Virus record (IMG/VR): IMGVR_UViG_3300020180_000060
Location: 1-36,432 of that record
DNA: 36,432 nucleotides
Direction: 5' to 3' (one strand)
Origin: a virus
Position 1 is the stretch's first letter. Each line of letters starts with the position of its first letter. Shown here piece after piece: positions 24,101 through 30,983 of the stretch. The translations under genes and the position numbers were made by a program. The notes beneath the pieces were generated by a model that saw nothing but the letters and a program-made list of their open reading frames with translations, ran no database searches and had not been told where the DNA came from.

Positions 24101-24186
24101 ATCTTAACTTGGGTGGGGTTGCGCAGATGAACACGGGCAACCGCGCGATGACGGACACGGAGCGCGTGAACTCGAGACGGGGATAA
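21154..24186 (+). CDS. Large internal virion/ejection protein, 1010 aa
   Basis: A very long Ala/Lys/Glu-rich helical protein, with a hydrophobic Gly/Ala segment at roughly residues 130-260 (GVPGIIAKKF, LLLGAGLGAALGVPTGLLGG) that could insert into a membrane, then extended coiled coil and a Gln/Pro/Ala tail. This is typical of ejected inner-core proteins. ATG 21154 is chosen since an in-frame ATG at 21139 would overlap the previous gene. No catalytic motif found, so any peptidoglycan cleavage is unsupported. Confidence 0.7.
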   Translation: MARKPTVPAGPTLYNVSTRKAESLPSDQLQQAIASGTHSYEAGQFINVIKSDGEAASVSAEQLKDAIAEGSQIESPMEGEVRKYVADKKGLAGAARVFGEQAVDEFGMGVPGIIAKKFADPLEIAKREGLRKQHELSGIAGSITGFVGSTLYGGSLFKGATKAGQIAARSTEKLVSESLKAAGVRGVSEAAAKGMLARAGQKAIEMGVEGAVVSAPRVITEAMLGDPEQAGETLLLGAGLGAALGVPTGLLGGALGKIASKRAKLAAEESKLAGNAAKADAAVASESKALSGAKEEDLIETIGPIFDANDATQVIRDGVSSKAVGNDLLMAAAERQGVKIPLVMQSDSATMKAIAADTARSPTFSGQSYAKELEKASEGMQDVAARGMGGISAKDALVTESKAVVGDEAAEVLKAEVRKRREGFQQRYKALEDKVENQGISAQAIKDAQEKLFVARKEAVTALESNSGYKLESQASNVSKARLYVNDIAKADSVSSLNISITSIKGEIDQAFRQGDQNLISFLTPIKDAAVKARAAVLDAAGLAGERKALDSGYREFKEWLSDMGQMGKLGKGASASRVIEKLEKIPPEQLVKNLFDVNNSRALTFFQKEFPEAFDKLRQYKLKELAEKHVSAETGKFKVASLLRQVKGLSPEAKGALFSPAQRQSLEDLRILHERFPKMDNPGSAAALERLRFFSNPIAYASQNVADAAKVAALRGEAAYDGLLFLEKTMKKAAEQIDRIPEILDGMAAPAAKGATQSTGFTKSRTGMTDIGPKSIGALLAVLGDDRDPPKDVETAFERLQEKISEPLQQPGKTRKKSGLLAEAISEGGAPLAAESMMMKQVVALTYLEKTMPKALVPSSLVSHRKFKPSDADLSKFARRIEVIMNPFKILDDLGSGTITREQVEALDAVYPKYMSTIRTKVVNALAVNPRNFPYDSRVKLSLLLGMELDPSLTSGAIQSLQSSFAQQPGANAQPEAPQSQDLNLGGVAQMNTGNRAMTDTERVNSRRG

Positions 24187-24222
24187 CTCACTGCCCTACG
24201 CCGGCACCCTTTTATAGACCTA

Positions 24223-24241
24223 ACGCAGACAGATCCTGCGT
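24223..24241 (+). other. Short hairpin before fibre genes
   Basis: ACGCAG (24223-24228) pairs with CTGCGT (24236-24241) across a 7-nt loop, in the 79-nt gap between the internal virion gene and the next ORF. There is no T-run, so it is more likely an RNA processing or stability element than a terminator. Weak support. Confidence 0.3.
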
Positions 24242-24265
24242 GAACTCACAAGGGGGACCGCCGTC

Positions 24266-24607
24266 ATGAGCAGCTTCAAGAGAATCCTAGAGCCATTCAC
24301 GCTCCTTTCCGCTGAAAGCATGGGCGCGAGCTTCTCATCCCCCGCTACCAGCTTCAAGTACATGGACCGAGTGATGCTGCACATCACGACGACCGGAACG
24401 CCGACCGGAACCCTGTCTGTCCAGACTTCGATCAATGGCCAGACGGGCTGGGAGATCGTACCGCTCGGAATGAACCCGCTTGCGGGCGTCAATGACGACT
24501 ATGTGATCGACATGCAGGTCACGGCCTTACCCTTTTTGCGCATTAACTACGTTCGCACCTCGGGCACGGGCACTTGCACGGCCGTTCTAAGCGGGAAGGA
24601 GTCGTAA
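24266..24607 (+). CDS. Small beta-sandwich protein, paralog A, 113 aa
   Basis: All-beta pattern with GTPTGTLSVQTSINGQTGW and a C-terminal LRINYVRTSGTGTCTAVL. The same layout (SPTG...VSVNG...W...R.SGTGT) is found in the 108-residue protein at 28769, so the two are diverged paralogs. Such small sandwiches occur beside fibre genes and may be fibre-associated or decoration proteins. Strong ribosome site AGGGGGA at 24251-24257. Confidence 0.65.
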   Translation: MSSFKRILEPFTLLSAESMGASFSSPATSFKYMDRVMLHITTTGTPTGTLSVQTSINGQTGWEIVPLGMNPLAGVNDDYVIDMQVTALPFLRINYVRTSGTGTCTAVLSGKES

Positions 24608-25711
24608 ATGGCCACTCAATTTATTCAATACCCAGCCCCTTCGATCTCGTTGAGCCCGATCACGATTCAATACGACCGAGACACGGTTTCGACCAAGGTT
24701 TCTGAAGATACATCGACGCCGGCCAATAGCAGACCCTTGCCGGTTAAGGTTTTCAACACCTCGGGCGTGATCGTTAACCTAGCGACTGAGGCGACTCTTG
24801 CGGCGGCTTCGGCAAAGCTACCCGCAGCTCTTGGTCAAACCACGATGGCCAGCAGCTTGGCCGTATCCATTGCATCCGACCAGTCGAGCATCCCTGTCAC
24901 GGGTACTTTCTTCCAAGCGACGCAACCGGTCTCTGCGGCATCTTTACCTTTGCCGGCGGGCGCATCGACTGAGACGACGCTTGCGGCGCTCAATACGAAA
25001 GTGCCGGCCAACCTGACTGTGACCGCGACTCGGTTACTGACAGACGGTTCGGGCGTTACTCAGCCGGTATCTGGCACCTTCTTCCAGGGCACGCAGCCTG
25101 TCTCAGCAGCATCGCTTCCTTTGCCAGCAGGTGCAGCGACGGAGACGACTCTTGCGGCTCAATCTGCGAAACTCCCCGCGACTCTTGGGGCAAGTACTAG
25201 CGCACTCTCGCTGGCCGTGGTCTTGGCGTCCGATCAAGCGGCCCTTCCGGTTAACGCGACTCAGACGGGCACTTGGACGGTGCAGCCCGGTAACACGGCG
25301 AACACGACGCCTTGGCTTGTGAACGCTCGCGCGCAAGACGGCGCAGGGAACGTGGTCACCTCCGTTCTAACGGGCGCTAACCGAGGATTCCAAGTCAGTC
25401 AGCAAGGGCGATCCGTCGTTACGACGATTAGAAATGATTACACGTCTGGCAACGTCACGACCGGCGCATGGGTGCAGCTCGTTGCCTCGACCGGTGCAGA
25501 GGTTGCGGAACTAGAGATATTCGACTCGAGCGGGCAAACGCTTGAGATCGGCACGGGAGCGGCGGCTTCCGAGGCTCGTTTGATTCTGCTCTTTCCAGGC
25601 GGAAACGGACGCGTGTGCGTTCACATCCCAGCCGCAACTCGCGTGTCGGTTCGCGCGGTCAGCGCTCTGGCTTCAGTCGGTGAATTGAACATCAACTTCT
25701 ACGGCCTGTAA
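24608..25711 (+). CDS. Tail fibre-like protein with 57-residue repeats
   Basis: The N-terminal two thirds contain tandem modules: TFFQATQPVSAASLPLPAG and TFFQGTQPVSAASLPLPAG begin exactly 57 codons apart (24908 and 25079), each followed by a TETTLAA...SLAV motif; a first partial module precedes. Such Thr/Gln/Pro-rich repeats are frequent in phage tail fibre and receptor-binding proteins. The C-terminal ~100 residues are a separate beta domain. It follows paralog A with AAGGAG at 24597-24601. Confidence 0.75.
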   Translation: MATQFIQYPAPSISLSPITIQYDRDTVSTKVSEDTSTPANSRPLPVKVFNTSGVIVNLATEATLAAASAKLPAALGQTTMASSLAVSIASDQSSIPVTGTFFQATQPVSAASLPLPAGASTETTLAALNTKVPANLTVTATRLLTDGSGVTQPVSGTFFQGTQPVSAASLPLPAGAATETTLAAQSAKLPATLGASTSALSLAVVLASDQAALPVNATQTGTWTVQPGNTANTTPWLVNARAQDGAGNVVTSVLTGANRGFQVSQQGRSVVTTIRNDYTSGNVTTGAWVQLVASTGAEVAELEIFDSSGQTLEIGTGAAASEARLILLFPGGNGRVCVHIPAATRVSVRAVSALASVGELNINFYGL

Positions 25712-25747
25712 TCGGCGGTAGAACTAGCTTTGAAAGGCTAATTGATT

Positions 25748-27631
25748 ATGGGCAGCCCTACTATCTTCTCAGGCAGACGCACAAGAACGCTCACAGCGGA
25801 CGGCTTAATCTTAGCGGCTGGCTCTAAGGTCGATTTCGACGGCGTGGTCAACTACGTTACGAACGGGCATGCGGAAGTGAACACGCTCGGATGGGCGACC
25901 TATGCCGACGCGGCAGGTCCGGCACCAGTAGACGGAACGGGGGGCTCACCTCAGGCCGGCTTATTCACGCGTTCAACCACAACCCCTTTGCGCGGCCTTG
26001 CTAGCTTCCTACTCGATAAGACCGGCGCAGCCAACCGCCAGGGGCAGGGCTCGAGCTATGACTTCATAATCGACGAGACGGACCGAGCCAAGCGTTTCCC
26101 TATCTCGTTTGACTATGTTCCGTCTGGCACCTACGCAGATGATGACGTGACCGTTTGGATTTATGACGTAACGAACGCCGCACTCATTCAGCCCGCAGGA
26201 TTTCAGATTAAGAACGCGGGTATTGCATCTCGCCAAGTAGCCACGTTTCAGACCACATCAAACTCCAGCAGTTATCGTTTGATCTTCCACGTCTCTTCTG
26301 TCTCGACGGCAAACTACGCGCTGAAAATCGACAACGTGCAAATCGGGCCGCAGAACGTGACGTTCTCGACTCCGGTAACGGATTGGATAAGTTACACGCC
26401 TACGGGCGGTTTCACGAACACGACTTATTCTGGACGATACCGCAGAGTCGGCGACTCGATGGAAGTCCAAGCGTTCATGGCGCTAACCGGAACTCCTACC
26501 GGAGCGTTCAACGTATCCATCCCCGCTGGCTTTACGATTGATACCGCCAAGATTACAAACGGAGGCACCTCCAATGTTTACGGCATTGTCATTGGTGCGG
26601 ATACGGGCGTAAACAACTACACTGGGTCAGCAGTTGCTCTCGACTCAACCACGGTTCGGGTTATTGCCGATGGGTCCGGTACTTCGCTTTGGAGCACAAC
26701 CATTCCTTTTACTTGGGGCAACACGGATAACGCCTCATTTCGATTCACTGTTCCAATCGTCGGCTGGTCTGCCTCTGCGCAAGTCGTGAGCGACTCAAGC
26801 GAAGGGCGGGTGGTTGCTGCAAGCTATAGCGTTCTAAGCAGCACAACGCTCACTTCTGGGACCGCCATTAAATACACCTCGCTTAAATACGACACTCACG
26901 CTGCCTACAACACGTCAACGGGGCAATACACGGTCAAAGTTCCGGGGGTCTATCGAGTAACGCTCGGCGGAACCTACGTCGGTTCCGGCACTAATGACAT
27001 TTCTCTGTACCTAAACGGTTCAAACTCACTCGCAAACTTTGGAACACTCATCAGCACTGGGCGCGTAGCAAACGCGGTCAGCGTTAAGTGCGTGGCAGGC
27101 GACATCATTACGATTGTTCCAGGTTCATCTGCTAACAATGCCGGAAGCACTGACGGATTCTTCTCAATCGAGATGGTCCAGGGCTCGCAAACCCTGCTCG
27201 GCGGGGAGACGGTTGGTTGCAGGTATACAACAGGCGCTACTCAGGCAATCGGCACGGCAACAATTGTGGACTTCGAGACCAGAACCTACGATTCACATCT
27301 TGCCGTTACCACTGGCGCATCTTGGCGGTTTACGGCTCCGGTTTCTGGGCTTTACTCGGTTAAATCGCGATTCTTAACTGCGGGTTCGACTCTTGCGCAA
27401 CGGTTCACCTACGATATTTTCAAGAGCGGAGTCACCACAAACGCAAACGTCGTATCGCACCAGAAAGAAACTACAAACTCTAGCCGTCACAACGCTGCGG
27501 GTGGCGACACGATAAGGTTATTGGCAGGAGAGTTTATCGATCTGCGCGGATCGGCGACTGGAGCCACTACTAACCTTTCCGGTGACACGTCTTTTAACTT
27601 CATCGCAATCGAGCGGGTCGGAAACTACTGA
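25748..27631 (+). CDS. Tail fibre with C1q/TNF-like domains
   Basis: The N-terminal segment (about 30-210) resembles a carbohydrate-binding-type beta sandwich often present in phage fibres. A central module (ISYTPTGGFTNTTYSGRYRRVGDSMEV) is common in fibre proteins. Two C1q-like jelly-roll domains follow (GQYTVKVPGVYRVTL and SWRFTAPVSGLYSVKS mark the core strands). It probably contacts the host receptor. ATG 25748 is preferred; TTG 25742 is an alternative. Its stop overlaps the next ATG as TGATG. Confidence 0.75.
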   Translation: MGSPTIFSGRRTRTLTADGLILAAGSKVDFDGVVNYVTNGHAEVNTLGWATYADAAGPAPVDGTGGSPQAGLFTRSTTTPLRGLASFLLDKTGAANRQGQGSSYDFIIDETDRAKRFPISFDYVPSGTYADDDVTVWIYDVTNAALIQPAGFQIKNAGIASRQVATFQTTSNSSSYRLIFHVSSVSTANYALKIDNVQIGPQNVTFSTPVTDWISYTPTGGFTNTTYSGRYRRVGDSMEVQAFMALTGTPTGAFNVSIPAGFTIDTAKITNGGTSNVYGIVIGADTGVNNYTGSAVALDSTTVRVIADGSGTSLWSTTIPFTWGNTDNASFRFTVPIVGWSASAQVVSDSSEGRVVAASYSVLSSTTLTSGTAIKYTSLKYDTHAAYNTSTGQYTVKVPGVYRVTLGGTYVGSGTNDISLYLNGSNSLANFGTLISTGRVANAVSVKCVAGDIITIVPGSSANNAGSTDGFFSIEMVQGSQTLLGGETVGCRYTTGATQAIGTATIVDFETRTYDSHLAVTTGASWRFTAPVSGLYSVKSRFLTAGSTLAQRFTYDIFKSGVTTNANVVSHQKETTNSSRHNAAGGDTIRLLAGEFIDLRGSATGATTNLSGDTSFNFIAIERVGNY

Positions 27632-28089
27632 TGACCCAGGACATGATCATTCAGTACGGTCCGCTCACGGTGCCGATCTCGGGCGCGGTACTCGTGCTCG
27701 TGTTCTCTAAGATCGCGGCCGGCATCCGCTCGGGCGTGAAAGCATCGTTTGAATGGTTCCGTAATCAGATTGAGGCCAGACTAGAACGACATGAAAAGAC
27801 GCTTCAGAATCACGGCGAGCTGATCTCGGCTGCAAACTTGAACACGAGGGATCTCCTGATTGAGATTCGGGCTGTTAAGGAGCGCTTCGAGGATCTCAAA
27901 GAATCCCTCAAAGACGTTCGGCACTCGTTAGACGGCTATTCTGAACTGATGAACCGGTGCATGAAGCTAGATCACCAAGTTGAATCTCTGAATGCGCGCC
28001 ACGCCGCGAACTGTGCTGAGATGAACGTCATTCAAAAGAACCAAGAAACAATCCTGAACGGCCTGAAGAAGCTAACCAAGAAGGACTAA
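27631..28089 (+). CDS. Membrane-anchored coiled-coil protein (lysis candidate)
   Basis: One N-terminal transmembrane segment (about residues 13-35, TVPISGAVLVLVFSKIAAGI) followed by a long charged coiled coil (about 45-150). This fits an i-spanin-like protein or a holin-associated protein. It is the first gene of a membrane/lipoprotein/lysozyme cluster and overlaps the fibre gene stop by TGATG. A holin function cannot be excluded. The gene order supports a lysis role; biochemistry is unknown. Confidence 0.6.
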   Translation: MTQDMIIQYGPLTVPISGAVLVLVFSKIAAGIRSGVKASFEWFRNQIEARLERHEKTLQNHGELISAANLNTRDLLIEIRAVKERFEDLKESLKDVRHSLDGYSELMNRCMKLDHQVESLNARHAANCAEMNVIQKNQETILNGLKKLTKKD

Positions 28090-28093
28090 CCAC

Positions 28094-28381
28094 ATGAATC
28101 AAGATCAGACCTATGAATTCGTAGTCGGCCTAGCGCAGAAGTTCCCCATCCTGGGCATCCTGCTCGCGTTCTTGGGCGGCATTGTCGTGATCGCGCAAAT
28201 CGTGATCGCGTTGACTCCGTCGAAAGACGATGACGCTTGGGTTGCGAAAGTCTGGGCGCTGCCACTCGTGGGCAAGGTCTTGCTCTTGCTTGAGCGGTTC
28301 GCACCAGTTACGAAAAAGACCGACGCCGAGATGCAAGCGAAGATGGCCGATGCTTCAATCATTGCGGACAAGAAGAAATGA
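28094..28381 (+). CDS. Holin-like small membrane protein, 95 aa
   Basis: One strong hydrophobic helix (FPILGILLAFLGGIVVIAQIVIALT, about 19-43) followed by a second weaker hydrophobic stretch (VWALPLVGKVLLLL), then a charged Lys-rich tail. The size, topology and placement before the lysozyme suit a holin. AAGGA is at 28081-28085. It overlaps the next small gene by ATGA. Confidence 0.6.
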   Translation: MNQDQTYEFVVGLAQKFPILGILLAFLGGIVVIAQIVIALTPSKDDDAWVAKVWALPLVGKVLLLLERFAPVTKKTDAEMQAKMADASIIADKKK

Positions 28382-28545
28382 TCTCCCGGTTCATCGCCGA
28401 GCTAGTCGAGCAGTTCATGCACCGCATGTACTCGCTCGTGGTTCGGTGGTTGGATCGCGAGTCGATTAAAGATGCGATCAAGAAGGCCGACACCGAGGAA
28501 AAGAAACGTGAAGTGGCTCGCAGCTTGTCTCGCCCTAAGTCTTAG
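28378..28545 (+). CDS. Small amphipathic basic protein, 55 aa
   Basis: Starts at ATG 28378 with a 4-nt overlap to the holin-like gene and ends at TAG 28543-28545. It is rich in Arg, Lys, Glu and Val with an amphipathic N-terminal helix (ISRFIAELVEQFMHRMYSLVV) and a Lys/Glu tail. It overlaps the start of the lipoprotein gene in another frame. The overlap chain is the main support. Possible antiholin or lysis regulator, by position only. Confidence 0.5.
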   Translation: MISRFIAELVEQFMHRMYSLVVRWLDRESIKDAIKKADTEEKKREVARSLSRPKS

Positions 28546-28711
28546 CGCGTGCGCTCATCCTCGAGGGGACGGTCGGGTGTGTACGTTTGACGGAGCGTCT
28601 GCGATCTGCCCTGCTGATAACGATACGGTGAGCACTTGGAAGATGGGCCAGGAAGGTGACTGGGTTTGCATGAAGATCCAAGAATATTTAGAGCGCACTC
28701 GGTGCGAGTAA
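28508..28711 (+). CDS. Small lipoprotein (o-spanin candidate), 67 aa
   Basis: A GTG start at 28508 yields MKWLAACLALSLSAC, a compact type II signal peptide with lipobox LSAC; GAGG at 28495-28498 gives good spacing. An upstream in-frame ATG at 28472 would extend the N-terminus with charged residues and lacks a ribosome site. Several Cys are in the mature part. It is embedded in the 3' half of the preceding gene, an arrangement typical of Rz1-type outer membrane spanins. It lacks the usual proline richness, so the spanin call is tentative. Confidence 0.55.
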   Translation: MKWLAACLALSLSACAHPRGDGRVCTFDGASAICPADNDTVSTWKMGQEGDWVCMKIQEYLERTRCE

Positions 28712-28768
28712 ATTGTCTCGCACCGCCCAGGTCTTTGAAGAAAAAGAAGAACAGAAGGAAATAGCTTT

Positions 28769-29095
28769 ATGAGAATCAATAACGATCAAATATTGACCGC
28801 GCAAAGCATGGCCGCAAGTATTGTTGGGCCAGCGGTGGATCTCGAGCACATCGGTATGGCTGCGATCCACTGCATCTGGACGGGGGCATCGCCGACGGGG
28901 GATATCGTCGTTCAGGTGAGCGTTAATGGGGCAGACTGGGTCAATTTGGGAGCGGCGTTCGTTCAAGCGATTACGGTTGCGGGCGAGCGGTTGTTTCTGC
29001 TGACGGATATCGGCTACCCAAAATGCCGAGTCGTGTTCAACCGCGCATCGGGCACCGGGACCATCAACGCTTGGATTAACGCGAAGGGCTTTTAA
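28769..29095 (+). CDS. Small beta-sandwich protein, paralog B, 108 aa
   Basis: Aligns by eye with the 113-residue protein at 24266: SPTGDIVVQVSVNGADW versus GTPTGTLSVQTSINGQTGW, and RASGTGT versus RTSGTGT near the C-terminus. Predicted all-beta, no signal peptide. AAGGA 13 nt upstream. It sits between the lipoprotein and lysozyme, unusual for a pure lysis protein. It could be a virion protein moved by duplication. Confidence 0.65.
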   Translation: MRINNDQILTAQSMAASIVGPAVDLEHIGMAAIHCIWTGASPTGDIVVQVSVNGADWVNLGAAFVQAITVAGERLFLLTDIGYPKCRVVFNRASGTGTINAWINAKGF

Positions 29096-29114
29096 CTAGA
29101 CGGGGGATGCACCC

Positions 29115-29555
29115 ATGATGTCGATTAAACCATCGAAGCTTCGAGAGATGTTGAAACGCCACGAGGGGTTGCGCTTAAAACCGTACCTCTGCCCGTCTGG
29201 CAAATACACGATCGGCTATGGGCGGAACCTCGAGGACAACGGCATCACGCTGATGGAAGCGAATATCATGCTGAGCGAGGATATCTCTCGCGTCTTGCAA
29301 GAGTGTACTAACGCCTTTGTTTGGTTCAACGCCATCTCGATAGAGCGACAAGATGTCATTTGCAATCTTTGTTATAACCTTGGAATGACGAGGCTGCTCC
29401 TTTTTAAGAAGTTCCTCGCGGCCATGTCCGCGCAGGACTATGTACGTGCATCCAAAGAGATGTTGGATTCAAGATATGCACAGCAAGTCCCACTGCGTGC
29501 TCAGGAGTTAGCGAGAATGATGGTCACAGGTTCGTACGGGGACCAACTCAGTTAA
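29115..29555 (+). CDS. Endolysin, T4-type lysozyme (GH24) with Cys in catalytic triad
   Basis: Residues RHEGLRLKPYLCPSGKYTIGYGR align with the GH24 catalytic region. Glu 17 equals the catalytic acid, Cys 26 lies where T4 lysozyme has Asp 20, and Thr 32 is conserved, giving the E-8-C-5-T pattern; Cys variants at this place are known to be active. The rest fits a compact one-domain lysozyme of 146 residues that cleaves peptidoglycan. No export signal seen, so it depends on the holin. Starts at 29115 or 29118. Confidence 0.85.
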   Translation: MMSIKPSKLREMLKRHEGLRLKPYLCPSGKYTIGYGRNLEDNGITLMEANIMLSEDISRVLQECTNAFVWFNAISIERQDVICNLCYNLGMTRLLLFKKFLAAMSAQDYVRASKEMLDSRYAQQVPLRAQELARMMVTGSYGDQLS

Positions 29556-29607
29556 TGCAAAGACCGAATGTCTTAAACCAATTCCCTTGCCAGCGGATCC
29601 CGATCCA

Positions 29608-29641
29608 GAGGGTACTCAATACCCTCGCTCCCGAGAGCGAG
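29608..29641 (+). other. Tandem overlapping hairpins
   Basis: GAGGGTA (29608-29614)/TACCCTC (29620-29626) forms a 7-bp stem with a CTCAA loop. CTCGCTC (29624-29630)/GAGCGAG (29635-29641) forms a 7-bp stem with a CCGA loop. The two share three bases, so they are mutually competing. Placed just after the lysozyme, they could be an mRNA 3' end structure or a regulatory RNA element. Not a tRNA. Confidence 0.5.
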
Positions 29642-29861
29642 AACAGAAGTGGTGTACGATCTCAAAAAGGCAGAATCAAGCTAATTGCGAGTGGTGCATT
29701 TTGACCCTAGGCCGCTCGGTTACTTAGCAACGGCCAGGGGCGTCGAAATCGTGCCTATAAGTGCGGTTTGGTCGGGTTATTTGCGACCCTGCGGCCGGCC
29801 CATCCTGTAACCCCTCGGGACGACGGCGCTCGTTTGTTAAGATTTCTACTATATTGTCTTG

Positions 29862-29891
29862 TTGATATTTGGTGCTACAGAGTTCTATACT
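29862..29891 (+). promoter_or_regulatory. sigma70-type promoter of the repressor
   Basis: TTGATA (29862-29867) and TATACT (29886-29891) each match the sigma70 consensus at five of six positions, with an 18-bp spacer. Transcription would begin at about 29898, the A of the ATG, so the mRNA would be leaderless, as known for lambda cI from PRM. Confidence 0.7.
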
Positions 29892-29897
29892 ACTTGT

Positions 29898-30110
29898 ATG
29901 AACACCGAATTGATCAACAAATGGATTGAATCCCACCAACCCCAAGGCAAGGCGCGGCTGGCCGTATTGGCCGGTATCAGCGTCGGCACCCTGGTCTGCA
30001 TCCTGCGCGATGGCCACGAGCCGGGGGTAGATATCGTCCGCCGCATCGCTCGGGTCATAGGCGTGAGCCTAGACGCCCTAGCGGGCCAAGAGAGCACGCC
30101 AGCCGCCTAG
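29898..30110 (+). CDS. Cro/CI-like XRE repressor, 70 aa
   Basis: Starts at ATG 29898, near the predicted transcription start. The helix-turn-helix lies at about residues 19-47 (ARLAVLAGISVGTLVCILRDG), followed by VDIVRRIARVIGVSLDALAG, typical of XRE-family lambda Cro/CI proteins. It is short and lacks a C-terminal dimerization/cleavage domain, so it is more Cro-like than CI. It may control early genes; no integrase is present, so lysogeny is uncertain. Confidence 0.82.
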   Translation: MNTELINKWIESHQPQGKARLAVLAGISVGTLVCILRDGHEPGVDIVRRIARVIGVSLDALAGQESTPAA

Positions 30111-30150
30111 TCCCCCTCAATCGTCCCCATAACCCCCAGGAGCAGTCTGT

Positions 30151-30720
30151 ATGATGCAACCAAAATGGTTTACTCAGTCGCTTGATCAGAACTCATTCGC
30201 CCCGCTTTACCGTCGATACCCAGGACAGATTGACTCCCAGCGAGCCTATCTAGTGATTCGTCCGACGGGCGAACCGGACGTAGTTTTTGAAATTGATGCG
30301 GAAATCGGCAGCGGGGTAACGGCGGACGTTTACCGCAACCGCGAGCTACGCTTTCGGGTGTCGTCGCAGCTGACCCACGAGGGTTGCATGTCGATCATTG
30401 AGTGCCCAAAAGTACAGTCACTCATCGAGCGCGTGATCGCGGGTCATAGCATTGACCCTGCCGATTGCGAGCGGTTCGGCGTGCTGACAGAAAATGCGCG
30501 CAAGGCGAGCGAAGTTCTACAGGACATGTTGGAGCACAATTTATGGACTGACCGGCGCGACGGCTTCTTTGCAGAAGTTTGGACGGTCGGCGAATGGATG
30601 CGGGACTGCATCGGCGACCCATATGGCACGGCGGAAAGTATTCGCTTAAACGCGGAGACCGATGGCGTGCATATCGACGGCGACATTGCCCAGTATTTGG
30701 CCGATCGGGGTGCAGCATGA
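30151..30720 (+). CDS. Uncharacterized early protein with MQPKWF start, 189 aa
   Basis: Unrecognised. The first residues MMQPKWFTQ are nearly the same as MMQPKWFIQ of the next gene, and the DNA around both starts is almost identical, suggesting a duplicated or shuffled 5' end. The middle is beta-rich, the rest helical and acidic. AGGAG is near 30138. It ends at TGA 30718-30720 overlapping ATG 30717. Possible accessory or anti-defence protein; not supported further. Confidence 0.65.
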   Translation: MMQPKWFTQSLDQNSFAPLYRRYPGQIDSQRAYLVIRPTGEPDVVFEIDAEIGSGVTADVYRNRELRFRVSSQLTHEGCMSIIECPKVQSLIERVIAGHSIDPADCERFGVLTENARKASEVLQDMLEHNLWTDRRDGFFAEVWTVGEWMRDCIGDPYGTAESIRLNAETDGVHIDGDIAQYLADRGAA

Positions 30721-30983
30721 TGCAACCAAAGTGGTTCATTCAGGTCACCGACAACAGCCTTCACGGCTACTACACGCTCGAGGTTCTGCTCATGGATCTC
30801 GCGCTGCACAGGCATGAGCAGGTCACAGTTTTTGAACTCGAGACGCGCTCGTACACGACCCGCTACCAAGTGACGACCGAGGCGGCACTCCGTAAACAGG
30901 CCGAGGAACGGGTTTTAGAGACTATTCGCCTTGGCCAGAGCAAGACCGAGGACCGCGAGCGGTACGGGCGGGAAACGTCATGA
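30717..30983 (+). CDS. MQPKWF-start paralog, 88 aa
   Basis: Starts at ATG 30717 (ATGATG) by overlap with the previous stop. It shares the initial MMQPKWF(T/I)Q with the gene at 30151 and then diverges. The body is charged, mixed alpha/beta. No known domain seen. Its TGA overlaps the next ATG (30980). The shared 5' end with the preceding gene is the notable point. Confidence 0.6.
   Translation: MMQPKWFIQVTDNSLHGYYTLEVLLMDLALHRHEQVTVFELETRSYTTRYQVTTEAALRKQAEERVLETIRLGQSKTEDRERYGRETS

Larger units (their letters stand above)
29556..29897. other. Intergenic region between lysis and early genes
   Basis: No protein gene is supported. It carries two adjoining perfect hairpins near its left end, a GGCCG/CGGCC inverted repeat around 29709-29735, and the repressor promoter at the right end. 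It separates late and early transcription units, so terminator and promoter functions are expected. No clean T-tailed terminator was found. Confidence 0.6.

Noticed and set aside
24608-25711. Diversity-generating retroelement target in the repeat-bearing fibre gene
   Set aside because: No reverse transcriptase or template repeat is present in the window.
28086-28371. Several minus-strand ORFs opposite the holin-like gene
   Set aside because: All are shadows of the plus-strand membrane gene, which has a clear ribosome site and membrane topology.
29608-29641. Second tRNA gene
   Set aside because: The two hairpins have 5- and 4-nt loops and share bases; no acceptor or T-arm can be drawn.
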